DNA from: Woodsholea maritima DSM 17123
GTDB taxonomy: Bacteria > Pseudomonadota > Alphaproteobacteria > Caulobacterales > Maricaulaceae
Reading direction: 5' to 3'
NCBI RefSeq assembly: GCF_000382325.1
Contig: NZ_KB908059.1
Coordinates: 1 to 64,000 of the forward strand
Length of the DNA stretch: 64,000 nt
The notes under the pieces: generated by a model
Database searches by the model: none
Told to the model about the DNA's origin: nothing
Seen by the model: the letters and a program-made list of their open reading frames with translations, nothing else
Position numbers and translations under genes: made by a program
Shown here: positions 1 to 8,800 of the stretch, piece by piece
Layout of the letters: the number at the start of each line of letters is the position of its first letter
How positions within the stretch are numbered: position 1 is the first letter of the stretch

Positions 1-1201
1 CCTTTCGGCGTTTGTAGATAGCCTTGCCCCAGGGCGTCAGGCGATGGGCATCGGTCCGCTCGCGGGCGTCCTGCCAGACATGGCGGGTCAGGGTCCGTTC
101 CGCTTTCGCATTGGAGGTACAAGAGGCCAGAAGCGGGCAGGTTCTGCAAATGGCCGGATCGGAGCGGTAGTGCTTGTAGCCGTTGCGATCCGTAGTAGCA
201 TAGGTCAGCAACTGGCCTTGCGGGCAGCGATAGCCGTCGGCCTGCTCCTCATAGGTGAAGGTTGACTTGCGCATCATGCCAGACTTCGGCGGGGCTGGCC
301 TGCGGTAACCGGTCACCCCCAGAATGTCCCGCTCCTCCAGCCCCTTGGCGATGCCCGCTGTGGCGTAGCCCGCATCAAGCCCAACCGCCTTCACGTTGAA
401 GTCGAAGCGCTGGCGCTGGCGATCCAGCCGGGAGAGATAAACGATGCTGTCATGCACATTGGCCGGTGTGGCAAAGGTGTCCGTGACGATCCCCAGCCGA
501 CCGTCCACCGTGCGGTGATCGAGATAGAAGAAGCCCTTGGGCTTGCCCTCGCGCACCATGTAGCCGCTGTCGGGATCGGTGCAGCTGACCTTGGTCTCCT
601 TCACTTGCGGCTCCCGGACCTTCTCCTTCAGCGGCTTCTGGCCGTGCAGATTGCGCTCCGCCTCGATGGCCTTGTCCAGATCCGCCCAATAGTCGACACG
701 GGACTTCTCGATCTGGGCCAGATCGTATTTGCCCTTGTTGGCATTCGCCTTCAGATGCGTGGAATCCGTATAGAGCACCGTGCCGTCGACAAGCTTGTGG
801 GTGATCGCCTGGCTCACGATATGGTCGAAGATGTCCTGGGCCACGCTCGCGTCGTTGTAACGCCGCCGCCGGTTCTGGCTCAGCGTCGAGGCATCGAACA
901 CCTTGTCGCTCAGATTCAGCCGCAGGAACCACCGATAAGCCACGTTGACTTCTATCTCTCGAACCAGCTGGCGCTCCGAGCGGATGCCAAACAGATAACC
1001 GATGAACAAAGCCTTGAACATCAGCGTCGGATCCAGCGGCGGACGGCCATTGTCGGGGCAGTAAAGTCCCGCAACGCGATCATGGATGAACGAAAAGTCG
1101 ATCACCGCGTCGATCTTGCGAAGCAAGTGATCGCTGGGAACCAAACTCTCGAGACTGACCAGCTCAAAAGCGGTCTGCTGGGGGGAGGGTTTCTTCAACA
1201 T
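1..1201 (-). CDS. IS1182 family transposase, partial at its C-terminus
   Basis: The reading frame is open from an ATG at 1201 to the left edge (about 400 codons) with no internal stop. The N-terminus, with the phrases ALFIGYLFGIRSERQLV and DASTLSQNRRR, is typical of the DUF772-type N-terminal domain of IS1182/IS5-related transposases. DSTHLKANANKGK and VGLDAGYAT carry the first two acidic residues expected of the DDE catalytic core. The C-terminal part contains a Cys-rich stretch (CRTCPLLASC). The product would cut and paste its own element. It is intact as far as visible, so it may still be active. It lies about 100 bp downstream of the autotransporter gene and in the same direction. Confidence 0.88.
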   Translation of the reverse strand, partial: MLKKPSPQQTAFELVSLESLVPSDHLLRKIDAVIDFSFIHDRVAGLYCPDNGRPPLDPTLMFKALFIGYLFGIRSERQLVREIEVNVAYRWFLRLNLSDKVFDASTLSQNRRRRYNDASVAQDIFDHIVSQAITHKLVDGTVLYTDSTHLKANANKGKYDLAQIEKSRVDYWADLDKAIEAERNLHGQKPLKEKVREPQVKETKVSCTDPDSGYMVREGKPKGFFYLDHRTVDGRLGIVTDTFATPANVHDSIVYLSRLDRQRQRFDFNVKAVGLDAGYATAGIAKGLEERDILGVTGYRRPAPPKSGMMRKSTFTYEEQADGYRCPQGQLLTYATTDRNGYKHYRSDPAICRTCPLLASCTSNAKAERTLTRHVWQDARERTDAHRLTPWGKAIYKRRK

Positions 1202-1212
1202 GAAACCAATGA

Positions 1213-1243
1213 ATCAAAAACCCCCGGCAAAGGCCAGGGGTTT
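1213..1243 (-). terminator. Rho-independent terminator-like hairpin
   Basis: On the minus strand an AAACCCC arm pairs with GGGGTTT around an inner GGC/GCC stem and a 4-base loop, followed directly by a T run. It would stop transcription of the autotransporter gene. It may instead be part of the IS end, since the transposase start codon is only about 12 bp further on. Confidence 0.6.
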
Positions 1244-1300
1244 GTCAGCAGTCTGAGCCGGGCCTCTAGACCCGGCTTCTTTCATTTAAAGGCGTATCCC

Positions 1301-4300
1301 TTAGAAGGTCATGCGCAGAACAAAGCGTGCGACGTGACGGATGAAGTCTTCGCGCACATCCGCGTCATAGCCCAAGGTGAAGGTGGTGTAGTCAGAGCCC
1401 GCCGACAGGCCCAGGCCGATCAGCAAGCCGCTGCCCGGCAATTGTTCCGACTTCAGGCTAAACGGATTACCGTCTTTACCAAAGCGCGCCGTCGTTTCCA
1501 TGACTTCATCGCCAAACTCATGACGATATCCTACGCGCAAGCTTGGCATCCACCAGCTATTGGCGTTCTCAAACTTACGCGCGAGGGTAAAGCTGGCCCC
1601 ACCGGTGAAGCTGGTGGACTCGCGATCATCAACGATCAAGCCAATACCGGAGTTTTTGTCATTCTCGGTAAAGCCACTTTCGAACAGGGTCAGGTAAGTT
1701 ACACCCAATTCTGGACGTAAAACCCATTTACCCCAATTGTAATCACGCCCGGCTTGCAAGGCAGCAACACCATGCCAGCCCGTCCAATCGGCGGTGGCGC
1801 GTTGATCGAAATTGCCGATTTTGATCCGGCGCTCTGATTCAAAGCTATCAAAGCCGATCCCGGCATAGCCGGATACATCAAATCCAGCGACGTCAGCTGC
1901 GGCATAGGCCCCAACCTGACCTGTGATGGTCACGAAAGGCTCATCTACGCCGTTGACTTCTTGAACTTCGCTGGCCGCACCGACCAGATTAACACCGGCC
2001 GCATAGAAAGGCCCGATGGGGCGGTCAAAGCCGATCGCCAGACCCACGCCATGACCGCGATAGCCTTCCGCCAGGGCAGAGCCGGAACGGTCCGCATAAT
2101 AACCAAACTGCTCAACCCACAGACCCGCCATTGCATCAGGGGCCAGGCGTGCATTACGCAGGCGCGATTGCAAAGCCCCTGCAGAGGCATCATTAGAGGC
2201 CAAAGCAAATTGGATGCCGCTGGCGGCATATTCTGGCAGCAATTGGTTATAGGCTTCGAAGAAGGCATTGGCTTCTTTGATCGCGGCAAAAGCAGAGCTG
2301 AGGGTTTCTGAGGCGCTCATCGCGGTGAAGGCAGCATCATAGGCCGCCGCCTGGTTCGTGCTCATCCCCATATTTTCTGCGCTACGACGGCTAAGGGTCA
2401 AGCGGATGGAGTTGGCATTGTCGGGATTGCGCTCAAGCTTAACATCATAGAGGTAAGGGGTTTCGGTGGCGATGAAGACAGTCTCTTCATTCTCTACCGT
2501 CAAAGTCCCCGCAGTGATGATGTCATAAGTGCCGTTGGACCCGATCAAATCGTCCAAGCTGACAGCCAGGTCAGACCCGTTTTGGAACGTCACATTGCCA
2601 GAGGCATTAACGAAGGCCGTTGCGCCGGCGTCACCCACGCGTGCCGTGTCTTTATTCAGCGTAACATCCAAGACTGCCTGATCTTGGAAGGTGGCGTTGG
2701 ACAGTTCAAGATTGTCGCGACCGCTGAGGGTCAAAGTGGCATCACCAACCGTGACATCCAACTGCCCATCGCTATCGTCGATATCACCCTTCAGCGCCGC
2801 GCCGCCCGATAACAGGAGCTGGTCGTGGCCGTCACCGAATTGAATATCGCCGGTGATGGAACCTGCGCGTATATCTAGAATGTCATCGCCTGAACCCAAG
2901 CGAATATCGCCGACAATCGCAGGAACTTTTGTGTCGGTCGTGACTGCATCATTTTGGGTGATCGTCAGGCCGGTGGTTTGCGCTGAGGCGTCAATGGCAA
3001 CACGGGTATAATTCTCGACCTTGGCATCAGGGTGGATTTCGTTGGTAATGCCATCGCCGTCTGCGTCATAAAGGTCCAGAGGAAGCGCTGTCACGCCTGC
3101 GCTGATGGTACCGGTATTCGTCAACTCACTGAGTGAGTTGCTTTCAACCACAATCGCACGGGCCGATCCTGCGCGCGCAATAGTGGCCGCGATCGTCCCG
3201 TCATTCAATATACGTTCAATATCAGATCCAGCACGAATAACGATGGCGTTGGCTTCGTTGGCCATGCGCTCGTCCCAACCGGGAAGGCCGGGGGCCATTT
3301 TGTTATCTGTTTTATTGACCGAATTGTCGACATCGTTGAAGCCGTCATTGGCATAGCCCAGGCTGGTCGTCGCTCGAATTGTGCCTGAGTTATTGAGTGA
3401 GGCGACTTGAGCGTGTTCGCCAATCACAACCGCTTGCGCATCACCTTCATAAGATGTTGCCAGGACCGTTCCTGTGTTCTGGAAGCCACCTTGAACGATA
3501 ACGGCGCGTACTTCAGTGGTCGTTGGGCCCGTTACGGTGCGCCCCATAATTAAGACGGCAGTGGTGTTTTTACCGTCAAACAGGCCCTCGCTTTGAATAA
3601 GGCCATCATTGACCACGCCATAATCCAGCGTTGCACCGGCATAATGATTGCGATCAAATTCAGCTTCGAGATTGACCTGGCCGATAACAACATCACCGGT
3701 GGCATCTTCACCCGGACGAATTTCTAGCGCAGGCGCTTCACCACGCGCGGTGATCGAGGCCCCATTTTGCGCTTCATTAATATCTGCCGTGTCTTTGTCG
3801 TCAGCATGTGAGCCAATGACGAAGACACCATTTTGAATGCTGCCTTGGATAAGCACGGCCGTGCCACCATTGATGTCATCATCGTTTTTATCCAGCAAAC
3901 GCATGCTGGCTTCAAGCGAACGTTGCGAAATGCGATAACCAGAAACGGCGACATTCCCGGTAAAGCGCAAACCACCGCCGATATCCCCATCAACATAGAC
4001 GCCTTCACCGCGTTGAGCCCCGGTCTCACCCGCATTACGTGGCGAGGTTACGCGCAAGGTACCCCCTACGGAGACATTGCCTGAAACGCTATTTTCAATC
4101 GAAAGCCCGCGCGAGTCTTCACCCACAATGGTGTTGCCGCCGGCCAAAGTGATATTGCCTGTAACAGGGGCTTGAACGCGAATGCCGTACGAATCTTGGC
4201 CCTCAACCGAAATGCGAGAGGATGAATCCTGTGTGATGTTACCAACAAAGGGAGTCGTGCCAGATACCAAGATCGCGGTTTTGTTACGTTCCTCAGAGAA

Positions 4301-4756
4301 GACGCCATCAACTTCGGTGTCAAATTTATCATCCGTATTGATGACACCATCGCGATTGGAATCATAGCGATCACCTTCACCAGGGGCACCATCATCGGCG
4401 GAGGCTTTAGCGACATAATCATCATTGAGATTAATTGCACCGCTTTGGTCAAAATTACCGGTATTTCCGCCTTGAAGCTCAACGCCAATCGCATTGCTTT
4501 GGTTGTTCACATTGATCTGTGAATTGGCTTCCATTTTGACGGTGTTGTTTGAATTTAAAACAACTGCCGGGCCGGTATTGTTTTCCAGGGTCACCCGGCC
4601 AGAGCCATTGATGACGATATTGTCGGCATTGTTATTGCCGTCAGCATTCGCCGTTGTTATTGGAGAATTGCGTGTGTCACCAACGGTTTGATCCGCAAGA
4701 GCAGGTGAAGCCAATAAGGCAGCCAAGGATGCGGCGGCAAAAAGGCGTTGGCGCAT
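1301..4756 (-). CDS. Autotransporter with C-terminal beta-barrel and Ca-binding-like loops
   Basis: An 1151-residue protein. The start was set at the ATG at 4756 because it is preceded by a strong GGAGGGG and begins a clear signal peptide (MRQRLFAAASLAALLASPALA). The passenger (about residues 25-860) is Asn/Gly/Thr-rich with many short repeats of the GNI/GNV..G type expected of a beta-helix. The last 280 or so residues form an autotransporter beta-barrel, starting near GLWVEQFGYYADRSG and ending in RMTF with the usual terminal Phe. Unusually, the passenger contains EF-hand/dockerin-like loops: DSNRDGVINTDD at about 132-143 and DADGDGITNE near 560, plus a poorer one near 289. It is likely surface-exposed or released; its target is unknown. 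Confidence 0.85.
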   Translation of the reverse strand: MRQRLFAAASLAALLASPALADQTVGDTRNSPITTANADGNNNADNIVINGSGRVTLENNTGPAVVLNSNNTVKMEANSQINVNNQSNAIGVELQGGNTGNFDQSGAINLNDDYVAKASADDGAPGEGDRYDSNRDGVINTDDKFDTEVDGVFSEERNKTAILVSGTTPFVGNITQDSSSRISVEGQDSYGIRVQAPVTGNITLAGGNTIVGEDSRGLSIENSVSGNVSVGGTLRVTSPRNAGETGAQRGEGVYVDGDIGGGLRFTGNVAVSGYRISQRSLEASMRLLDKNDDDINGGTAVLIQGSIQNGVFVIGSHADDKDTADINEAQNGASITARGEAPALEIRPGEDATGDVVIGQVNLEAEFDRNHYAGATLDYGVVNDGLIQSEGLFDGKNTTAVLIMGRTVTGPTTTEVRAVIVQGGFQNTGTVLATSYEGDAQAVVIGEHAQVASLNNSGTIRATTSLGYANDGFNDVDNSVNKTDNKMAPGLPGWDERMANEANAIVIRAGSDIERILNDGTIAATIARAGSARAIVVESNSLSELTNTGTISAGVTALPLDLYDADGDGITNEIHPDAKVENYTRVAIDASAQTTGLTITQNDAVTTDTKVPAIVGDIRLGSGDDILDIRAGSITGDIQFGDGHDQLLLSGGAALKGDIDDSDGQLDVTVGDATLTLSGRDNLELSNATFQDQAVLDVTLNKDTARVGDAGATAFVNASGNVTFQNGSDLAVSLDDLIGSNGTYDIITAGTLTVENEETVFIATETPYLYDVKLERNPDNANSIRLTLSRRSAENMGMSTNQAAAYDAAFTAMSASETLSSAFAAIKEANAFFEAYNQLLPEYAASGIQFALASNDASAGALQSRLRNARLAPDAMAGLWVEQFGYYADRSGSALAEGYRGHGVGLAIGFDRPIGPFYAAGVNLVGAASEVQEVNGVDEPFVTITGQVGAYAAADVAGFDVSGYAGIGFDSFESERRIKIGNFDQRATADWTGWHGVAALQAGRDYNWGKWVLRPELGVTYLTLFESGFTENDKNSGIGLIVDDRESTSFTGGASFTLARKFENANSWWMPSLRVGYRHEFGDEVMETTARFGKDGNPFSLKSEQLPGSGLLIGLGLSAGSDYTTFTLGYDADVREDFIRHVARFVLRMTF

Positions 4757-4779
4757 GAAGTCCCCTCCGAACACTGGGC

Positions 4780-4796
4780 TCCGGTTAATAACCGGA
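4780..4796. promoter_or_regulatory. 17-nt perfect palindrome upstream of the autotransporter gene
   Basis: TCCGGTTA and TAACCGGA flank a single A, 24-40 bases upstream of the autotransporter start codon and just before its ribosome-binding site. It could be an operator or a small mRNA hairpin near the 5' end. Function is inferred from position only. Confidence 0.45.
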
Positions 4797-4866
4797 CTCG
4801 TATCGGCTCGTTTTAACGAATGGAACCAGCCGCGTCGAGCGCAGAAACCGCCTTTGGACTGTAAAA

Positions 4867-4904
4867 CATCGAAAATTAAAGAAAAGGCCGGGTCTTGGCC
4901 CGGC
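4867..4904 (-). terminator. Probable terminator of the MATE/glyoxalase operon
   Basis: On the minus strand a GCCGGG...CCCGGC hairpin with a 6-base loop is followed by a T-rich tract (CTTTTCTTTAATTTT). It lies about 100 bases past the glyoxalase-family stop at 5001. A further hairpin (AGGTTCG/CGAACCT, 4965-4994) lies between. Confidence 0.55.
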
Positions 4905-5000
4905 TTTGGCCATGTTTGCGCCATATTCTGAGCCGGCCACCAGGGCCTTTGGCCACAATTGAAGAGGTTCGAGAGGAAAGTCCCTCCCGAACCTTATGCA

Positions 5001-5429
5001 TTAGAGCCGAACCAGGGTGAGGACGGGTTTGCCATTCGAGGTATGGGATTTAGAATGTCCTTTGGGTCCGATTAAGCCTTGAACGCGCTTTCGAAACGCA
5101 GAAAAGCTCTCAAACGTCACGACATCGACGGCCTGGTCTAAATCCAAGGCGATTTGATACCAGCCGGGTTCAACCTCTATGGCCGTGTGGATCGTCGCGA
5201 TAAAGTCTTGGCCCAGATATTGACCTTTGACCCGATCACCCTTGGCCCAGGCACGCTCTTGCGCTTTTAAGGCGGCGCAATAGGTGTTCCAGTCGGCAAA
5301 GCCGTGGTTTTTGGCCAATACTTCCAAAGCCTGACTGTGGCTGATGGTTGTGCCAGCATCCGATAAGGCTTGGCGCAAATCACGGGCGGCCTGCTTGGCT
5401 GCGTCGAGCGGGGAAAGTGACGTATTCAT
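5001..5429 (-). CDS. Glyoxalase-superfamily (Glyoxalase_8-like) protein
   Basis: A 142-residue soluble protein. The N-terminal half, with HSQALEVLAKNHGFADWNTY, matches the helical segment typical of the uncharacterised Glyoxalase-related family (Glyoxalase_8), in which a short helix-turn-helix-like region precedes a small beta domain. The C-terminal half holds KGDRVKGQYLGQDFIATIH, a beta-rich segment. No metal-binding or catalytic set can be assigned, so an enzyme activity should not be assumed. Its start codon overlaps the stop codon of the upstream MATE gene (ATGA at 5426-5429 region), implying translational coupling with the exporter. Confidence 0.75.
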   Translation of the reverse strand: MNTSLSPLDAAKQAARDLRQALSDAGTTISHSQALEVLAKNHGFADWNTYCAALKAQERAWAKGDRVKGQYLGQDFIATIHTAIEVEPGWYQIALDLDQAVDVVTFESFSAFRKRVQGLIGPKGHSKSHTSNGKPVLTLVRL

Positions 5430-6814
5430 CAGCGGCCCCCCTTCATTGTGATCCAGTGTTTGACATCAAATCCTGGCGGGGCGGTTTTCCAAAGCACATA
5501 GAGGGTGATGAGCAAAAGGCCGGCATTACTGGCTGGGCCTGACCACCAAATGCCGATCTCGCCCATCAAGGCCATCAAGAGGAAGACCAAAGGCAAGGCC
5601 AAAGCGTAGGGCTTGATCAAGAGGAGGAGGGCGGCATAGCCAGCCTTACCGATGGCTTGGTAATGCATGCCCACCATCACCAGTGGGCCATTAAGGCAGA
5701 AGAGCGCGATCATCACCGGCAAGATGCGGGCGACTTCCTGGATGACGGCGCGGTCACTTACGAAGAGCGCGCCGATAGGCTCGGCAAAAAGGGTCAAAAC
5801 GCCTTGAGCCAGGGTCGAGAAGACCAAGGCACTGAGAAGGGCTGTCCTTAAGCTGGCGCGAGAGCGCTCATAGAACCCAGCCCCATAATTATGCCCCGTA
5901 ATGGTTTGCATCGCCTGGGAAAGGCCGAGCAAAGGTAGATAGAGGAAGGTGGTGATGCGGGTAATCACCCCATAGGCCGCAACACTGGCCGCATAATGGG
6001 GTGTCTGGCTCCATTGCAATGCCAGCATAATCGCCATGGAATTGAGCGCGAGGCCAATGAAGTTGAGGCTTTGCGGGGCCCCTAAAGCCAGAATACGGCC
6101 CCAGTGGTCACGCCAATCGGCGCTGAGTGTTGTGGGAAGCTTCAGCACGCTGCCCGCGCGCAGCCGGTAAAAAATCACCAGAGCGAAGGCGAGCGCCTGG
6201 GCGAGAAGGGTGCCATAGGCTGATCCCGCCACGCCCAGCTTCAGCGCGCTAATCAATATCCAGTTAAAACCAATATTGGCGAGCGAGACCAGAACCGACA
6301 GCCCGGCCATCAAGGCGACACGGCCTTCATTGCGCAGGCCATCGCCATGTAGGCTGAGCATGAACATCAAGGGGGAGCCCAAGATCATAATGCGCAGATA
6401 GGTCAGGGCCATTTCGCCTAATTCATCTGCGCCATGGGCGGCGAAGCGCACAAAGGGCGCACCGGCGATCACAAAGACCACGATCAGGCTAAGGCATAAG
6501 GTCAGCGCCAAGGCGTGGGCACTGGCAAAGGTGGTGTTGGCACCTTCAAAGTCTCTTGCGCCTAGCTGGCGCGCGATCAGGCTCGACATCCCGCTGGATG
6601 TCAGGGTTGAAAGCGCGATGACGCCCATATGGATGGGAAAGATTAAAGTTACGGCGCTGAGCGCGTCAGCGCCGACAAAATGACCTAAGAACAGCGCATC
6701 GGCGAGCGATAGCATACCATTCAGGCTCATCACCAAGATGATGGGTAAGGCTGTGCGTATGTATACCGGACCCAAAGGGCCATGGGTAAATCGAGATTCC
6801 GGGTGGGTCGTCAT
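5429..6814 (-). CDS. MATE family multidrug/cation efflux transporter
   Basis: A 461-residue polytopic inner-membrane protein with about 12 hydrophobic segments arranged as two homologous halves, the length usual for MATE (NorM/DinF-type) antiporters. Typical phrases include LSLADALFLGHFVGADALSAV near the N-terminus, SSLIARQLGARDFEGAN in the first half and GLSQAMQTITGHNYGAG in the second. It is expected to export cationic or other small molecules using a sodium or proton gradient; the substrate cannot be read from sequence. AGAGGATATGGGAC precedes the ATG. It is the first gene of a two-gene operon with the glyoxalase-family gene. A second, clearly different MATE gene lies at 12661. Confidence 0.9.
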   Translation of the reverse strand: MTTHPESRFTHGPLGPVYIRTALPIILVMSLNGMLSLADALFLGHFVGADALSAVTLIFPIHMGVIALSTLTSSGMSSLIARQLGARDFEGANTTFASAHALALTLCLSLIVVFVIAGAPFVRFAAHGADELGEMALTYLRIMILGSPLMFMLSLHGDGLRNEGRVALMAGLSVLVSLANIGFNWILISALKLGVAGSAYGTLLAQALAFALVIFYRLRAGSVLKLPTTLSADWRDHWGRILALGAPQSLNFIGLALNSMAIMLALQWSQTPHYAASVAAYGVITRITTFLYLPLLGLSQAMQTITGHNYGAGFYERSRASLRTALLSALVFSTLAQGVLTLFAEPIGALFVSDRAVIQEVARILPVMIALFCLNGPLVMVGMHYQAIGKAGYAALLLLIKPYALALPLVFLLMALMGEIGIWWSGPASNAGLLLITLYVLWKTAPPGFDVKHWITMKGGR

Positions 6815-7021
6815 GTCCCATATCCTCTAGCGTATCGCATCAAGGGATAGTCACCCGCATTACCATCCACGCGATCATCGCGAAGACAAAAGACATGTTC
6901 AAAAGACAGAACTTCACCAAGACCGAAGGTCCGCGGGCGGCGGGCGTCTGTAGCCTGGCCCAGCTCCTAAGCCAGGCGGGATGGGACGTCAAGGTGCGCT
7001 GTGCAAGGATTATTCTAAATA
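6815..7021. other. Gene-free spacer between the glnA terminator and the MATE gene
   Basis: No credible gene is seen here. It must hold the promoter of the minus-strand MATE operon. A GCCTGG/CCAGGC inverted repeat with a 13-base loop lies near 6953-6980; it has no T tract and its role is unknown. Confidence 0.5.
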
Positions 7022-7060
7022 TTCAAATGAAAACGGCCCGCGATTCGGGATCGCGAGCCG
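7022..7060 (-). terminator. glnA terminator
   Basis: Read on the minus strand, a long GC-rich stem (CGGCTCGCGAT against ATCGCGGGCCG) is followed by TTTTCATTT. It lies about 55 bases past the glnA stop codon. Confidence 0.85.
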
Positions 7061-7116
7061 TATCCATGGAGCGTTCGAAAGGACGAAGATCCATCCTTCT
7101 CACGCCATAAAGTCTA

Positions 7117-8520
7117 TTAGCAAGAATAGTAGAGGTCAAACTCAACAGGATGCGGATGCATCTCGTAACGCAGAACCTCTTTCATTTTCAGCTCGATGTA
7201 AGAATCGATCTGATCATCATCCATGACATTGCCTTTTTTCAGGAAGTCACGATCACGGTCGAGCGATTCCATGGCTTCACGCAGCGAACGGCAAACCGTT
7301 GGGATGTCTTTCAGCTCAGCCGGTGGCAGATCATAAAGATCCTTATCCATCGCTTCGCCGGGATGAATGCGGTTTTCAATCCCATCCAGACCGGCCATCA
7401 ACAGCGCGGCAAAGGTCAGATATGGATTGCCCGCTGGGTCCGGGAAGCGGGTTTCGATCCGCTTGGCCTTAGGTGAGCTGACATGGGGAATACGGATCGA
7501 GGCTGAACGGTTGCGGGCCGAATAGGCGAGCAGGACCGGCGCTTCGAAGCCTGGAACCAGGCGCTTATACGAATTGGTGGCCGGGTTGGCGAAGGCGTTG
7601 ATGGCGCGCGCGTGCTTAATGATACCGCCGATATAGTGCAGGCAGGTTTCAGACAGGCCTGCATATTGATCACCCGCAAATAAAGGCTTGCCGTCTTTCC
7701 AAATTGACTGGTGAACATGCATGCCAGATCCGTTATCGCCAAACATCGGCTTGGGCATGAAGGTTGCGGTCTTGCCATAGGCCGCCGCCACCATATGCAC
7801 GGTGTATTTATAAAGCTGCATGCGGTCAGCCATGGTGGTGAGGCTGGAGAATTTCATACCCAATTCATGCTGAGCCGGAGCCACTTCATGGTGATGCTTT
7901 TCAGGTTCCAGACCCAGCTCGGTCATCACAGAGAGCATTTCAGAGCGCATGTCCTGACCCGAATCGACCGGACCAACAGGGAAATACCCGCCTTTAACGC
8001 CCGGACGGTGGCCCAGATTGCCACCTTCCATTTCGGTCCAGGAATTGTGTGGCATTTCTTCTGAATCAATGGCGTAGCCCGTATGTTCGCCCTTGGTTGT
8101 CCAGCGTGCATCGTCAAACACAAAGAACTCGGCTTCTGGGCCGAAATAGGCCGTATCGCCAATGCCAGAGGCGGCCATGAACAGCTCAGCCTTTTTCGCG
8201 GTCGAGCGGGGATCGCGGTTGTAATCCTCACCCGTTGAAGGATCGAGGATGTCACACATGATGGCGAGCGTATTTTGCTGGCAGAAGGGGTCAAGCACGG
8301 CCGTTTTCGGATCGGGCTTCATGACCATGTCAGACTCGTTGATGGCTTTCCATCCGGCGATGGATGAGCCGTCAAACATCTGACCTTCTTCAAAGAAGTC
8401 TTCATCCACCATCGACTTGTCAAAGGTCACATGGTGCATTTTCCCGCGCGGATCGGTAAAGCGCAGGTCCACATAATCAATGTCTTCATCATGAATGCGT
8501 TTGAGAAGGTCGTCGGACAT
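7117..8520 (-). CDS. glnA: Type I glutamine synthetase
   Basis: A 467-residue cytosolic enzyme that makes glutamine from glutamate, ammonia and ATP; the length is right for bacterial GSI-beta. Visible motifs are the N-terminal DGSSIAGW loop (50-57), [10 protein letters not shown] (128-137), [16 protein letters not shown] (257-272) and NRSASIRIP (337-345). [10 protein letters not shown] carries Tyr396, the usual adenylylation site, so control by GlnE-type adenylylation is expected. The start at 8520 was preferred to an in-frame ATG 24 bases upstream because it gives the family N-terminus (MSDDLLKRI) and is preceded by AGAGGAA. The PII gene, usually immediately upstream in alphaproteobacteria, is here separated by a gene on the opposite strand. 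Confidence 0.97.
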   Translation of the reverse strand: MSDDLLKRIHDEDIDYVDLRFTDPRGKMHHVTFDKSMVDEDFFEEGQMFDGSSIAGWKAINESDMVMKPDPKTAVLDPFCQQNTLAIMCDILDPSTGEDYNRDPRSTAKKAELFMAASGIGDTAYFGPEAEFFVFDDARWTTKGEHTGYAIDSEEMPHNSWTEMEGGNLGHRPGVKGGYFPVGPVDSGQDMRSEMLSVMTELGLEPEKHHHEVAPAQHELGMKFSSLTTMADRMQLYKYTVHMVAAAYGKTATFMPKPMFGDNGSGMHVHQSIWKDGKPLFAGDQYAGLSETCLHYIGGIIKHARAINAFANPATNSYKRLVPGFEAPVLLAYSARNRSASIRIPHVSSPKAKRIETRFPDPAGNPYLTFAALLMAGLDGIENRIHPGEAMDKDLYDLPPAELKDIPTVCRSLREAMESLDRDRDFLKKGNVMDDDQIDSYIELKMKEVLRYEMHPHPVEFDLYYSC

Positions 8521-8760
8521 GGGGCTATTCCTCTGGTTCAGCAAGATGCGCGATCAAGCGCGTGTGACGATACGAAAACAGGTTTCAAACACACTGGGTT
8601 CCGCGCGCAAGGTGCACGCGGGGCGAGGGGAGAGGTTTCAGGCAGTTTGCCCGTCTGGGCAGCATGAATGCCTGAATGATGGGCAAGTGCGGAGTAAAAT
8701 GAACATGGTTAGCGAATGCGTAACCAAGTTCGGTGAAGATGCAATCTGATGGTAGCTGGG

Positions 8761-8778
8761 GCGGACAAAATTGTCCGC
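8761..8778. promoter_or_regulatory. 18-nt inverted repeat upstream of the TorF-type gene
   Basis: GCGGACAA and TTGTCCGC flank AA, a perfect 8-bp inverted repeat lying 22-40 bases upstream of the TorF-type start. It is in the glnA/TorF divergent intergenic region, so it could be a nitrogen-responsive operator or a 5'-UTR hairpin. It does not match the NtrC consensus (TGCACC-N5-GGTGCA). Confidence 0.45.
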
Positions 8779-8800
8779 AAAAAATATGCAGGAGGCATAG

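Larger units (their letters stand above)
1..1260 (-). mobile_element. IS1182-like insertion sequence, cut by the left window edge
   Basis: The transposase reads leftward out of the window, so only the 5' end of the element is present. The exact terminus is not resolved. Between the transposase start at 1201 and the end of the autotransporter gene at 1301 lie a hairpin (1218-1243) and a second inverted repeat with GCCGGG/CCCGGC arms (about 1257-1276). The element boundary is inferred to fall somewhere around 1245-1280. No target-site duplication can be called because the other end is missing. Confidence 0.6.

Noticed and set aside
452-1720. Long plus-strand open frame across the IS end and the autotransporter gene
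   Set aside because: It is antisense to two well-supported coding frames (transposase and autotransporter barrel) and shows no family features.
4971-4983. AGAGGAAAGTCC, like the conserved 5' core of RNase P RNA
   Set aside because: The spacer is only about 75 bases before coding sequence resumes and none of the other RNase P RNA core elements is present. The 12-mer is part of a local hairpin (4965-4994).
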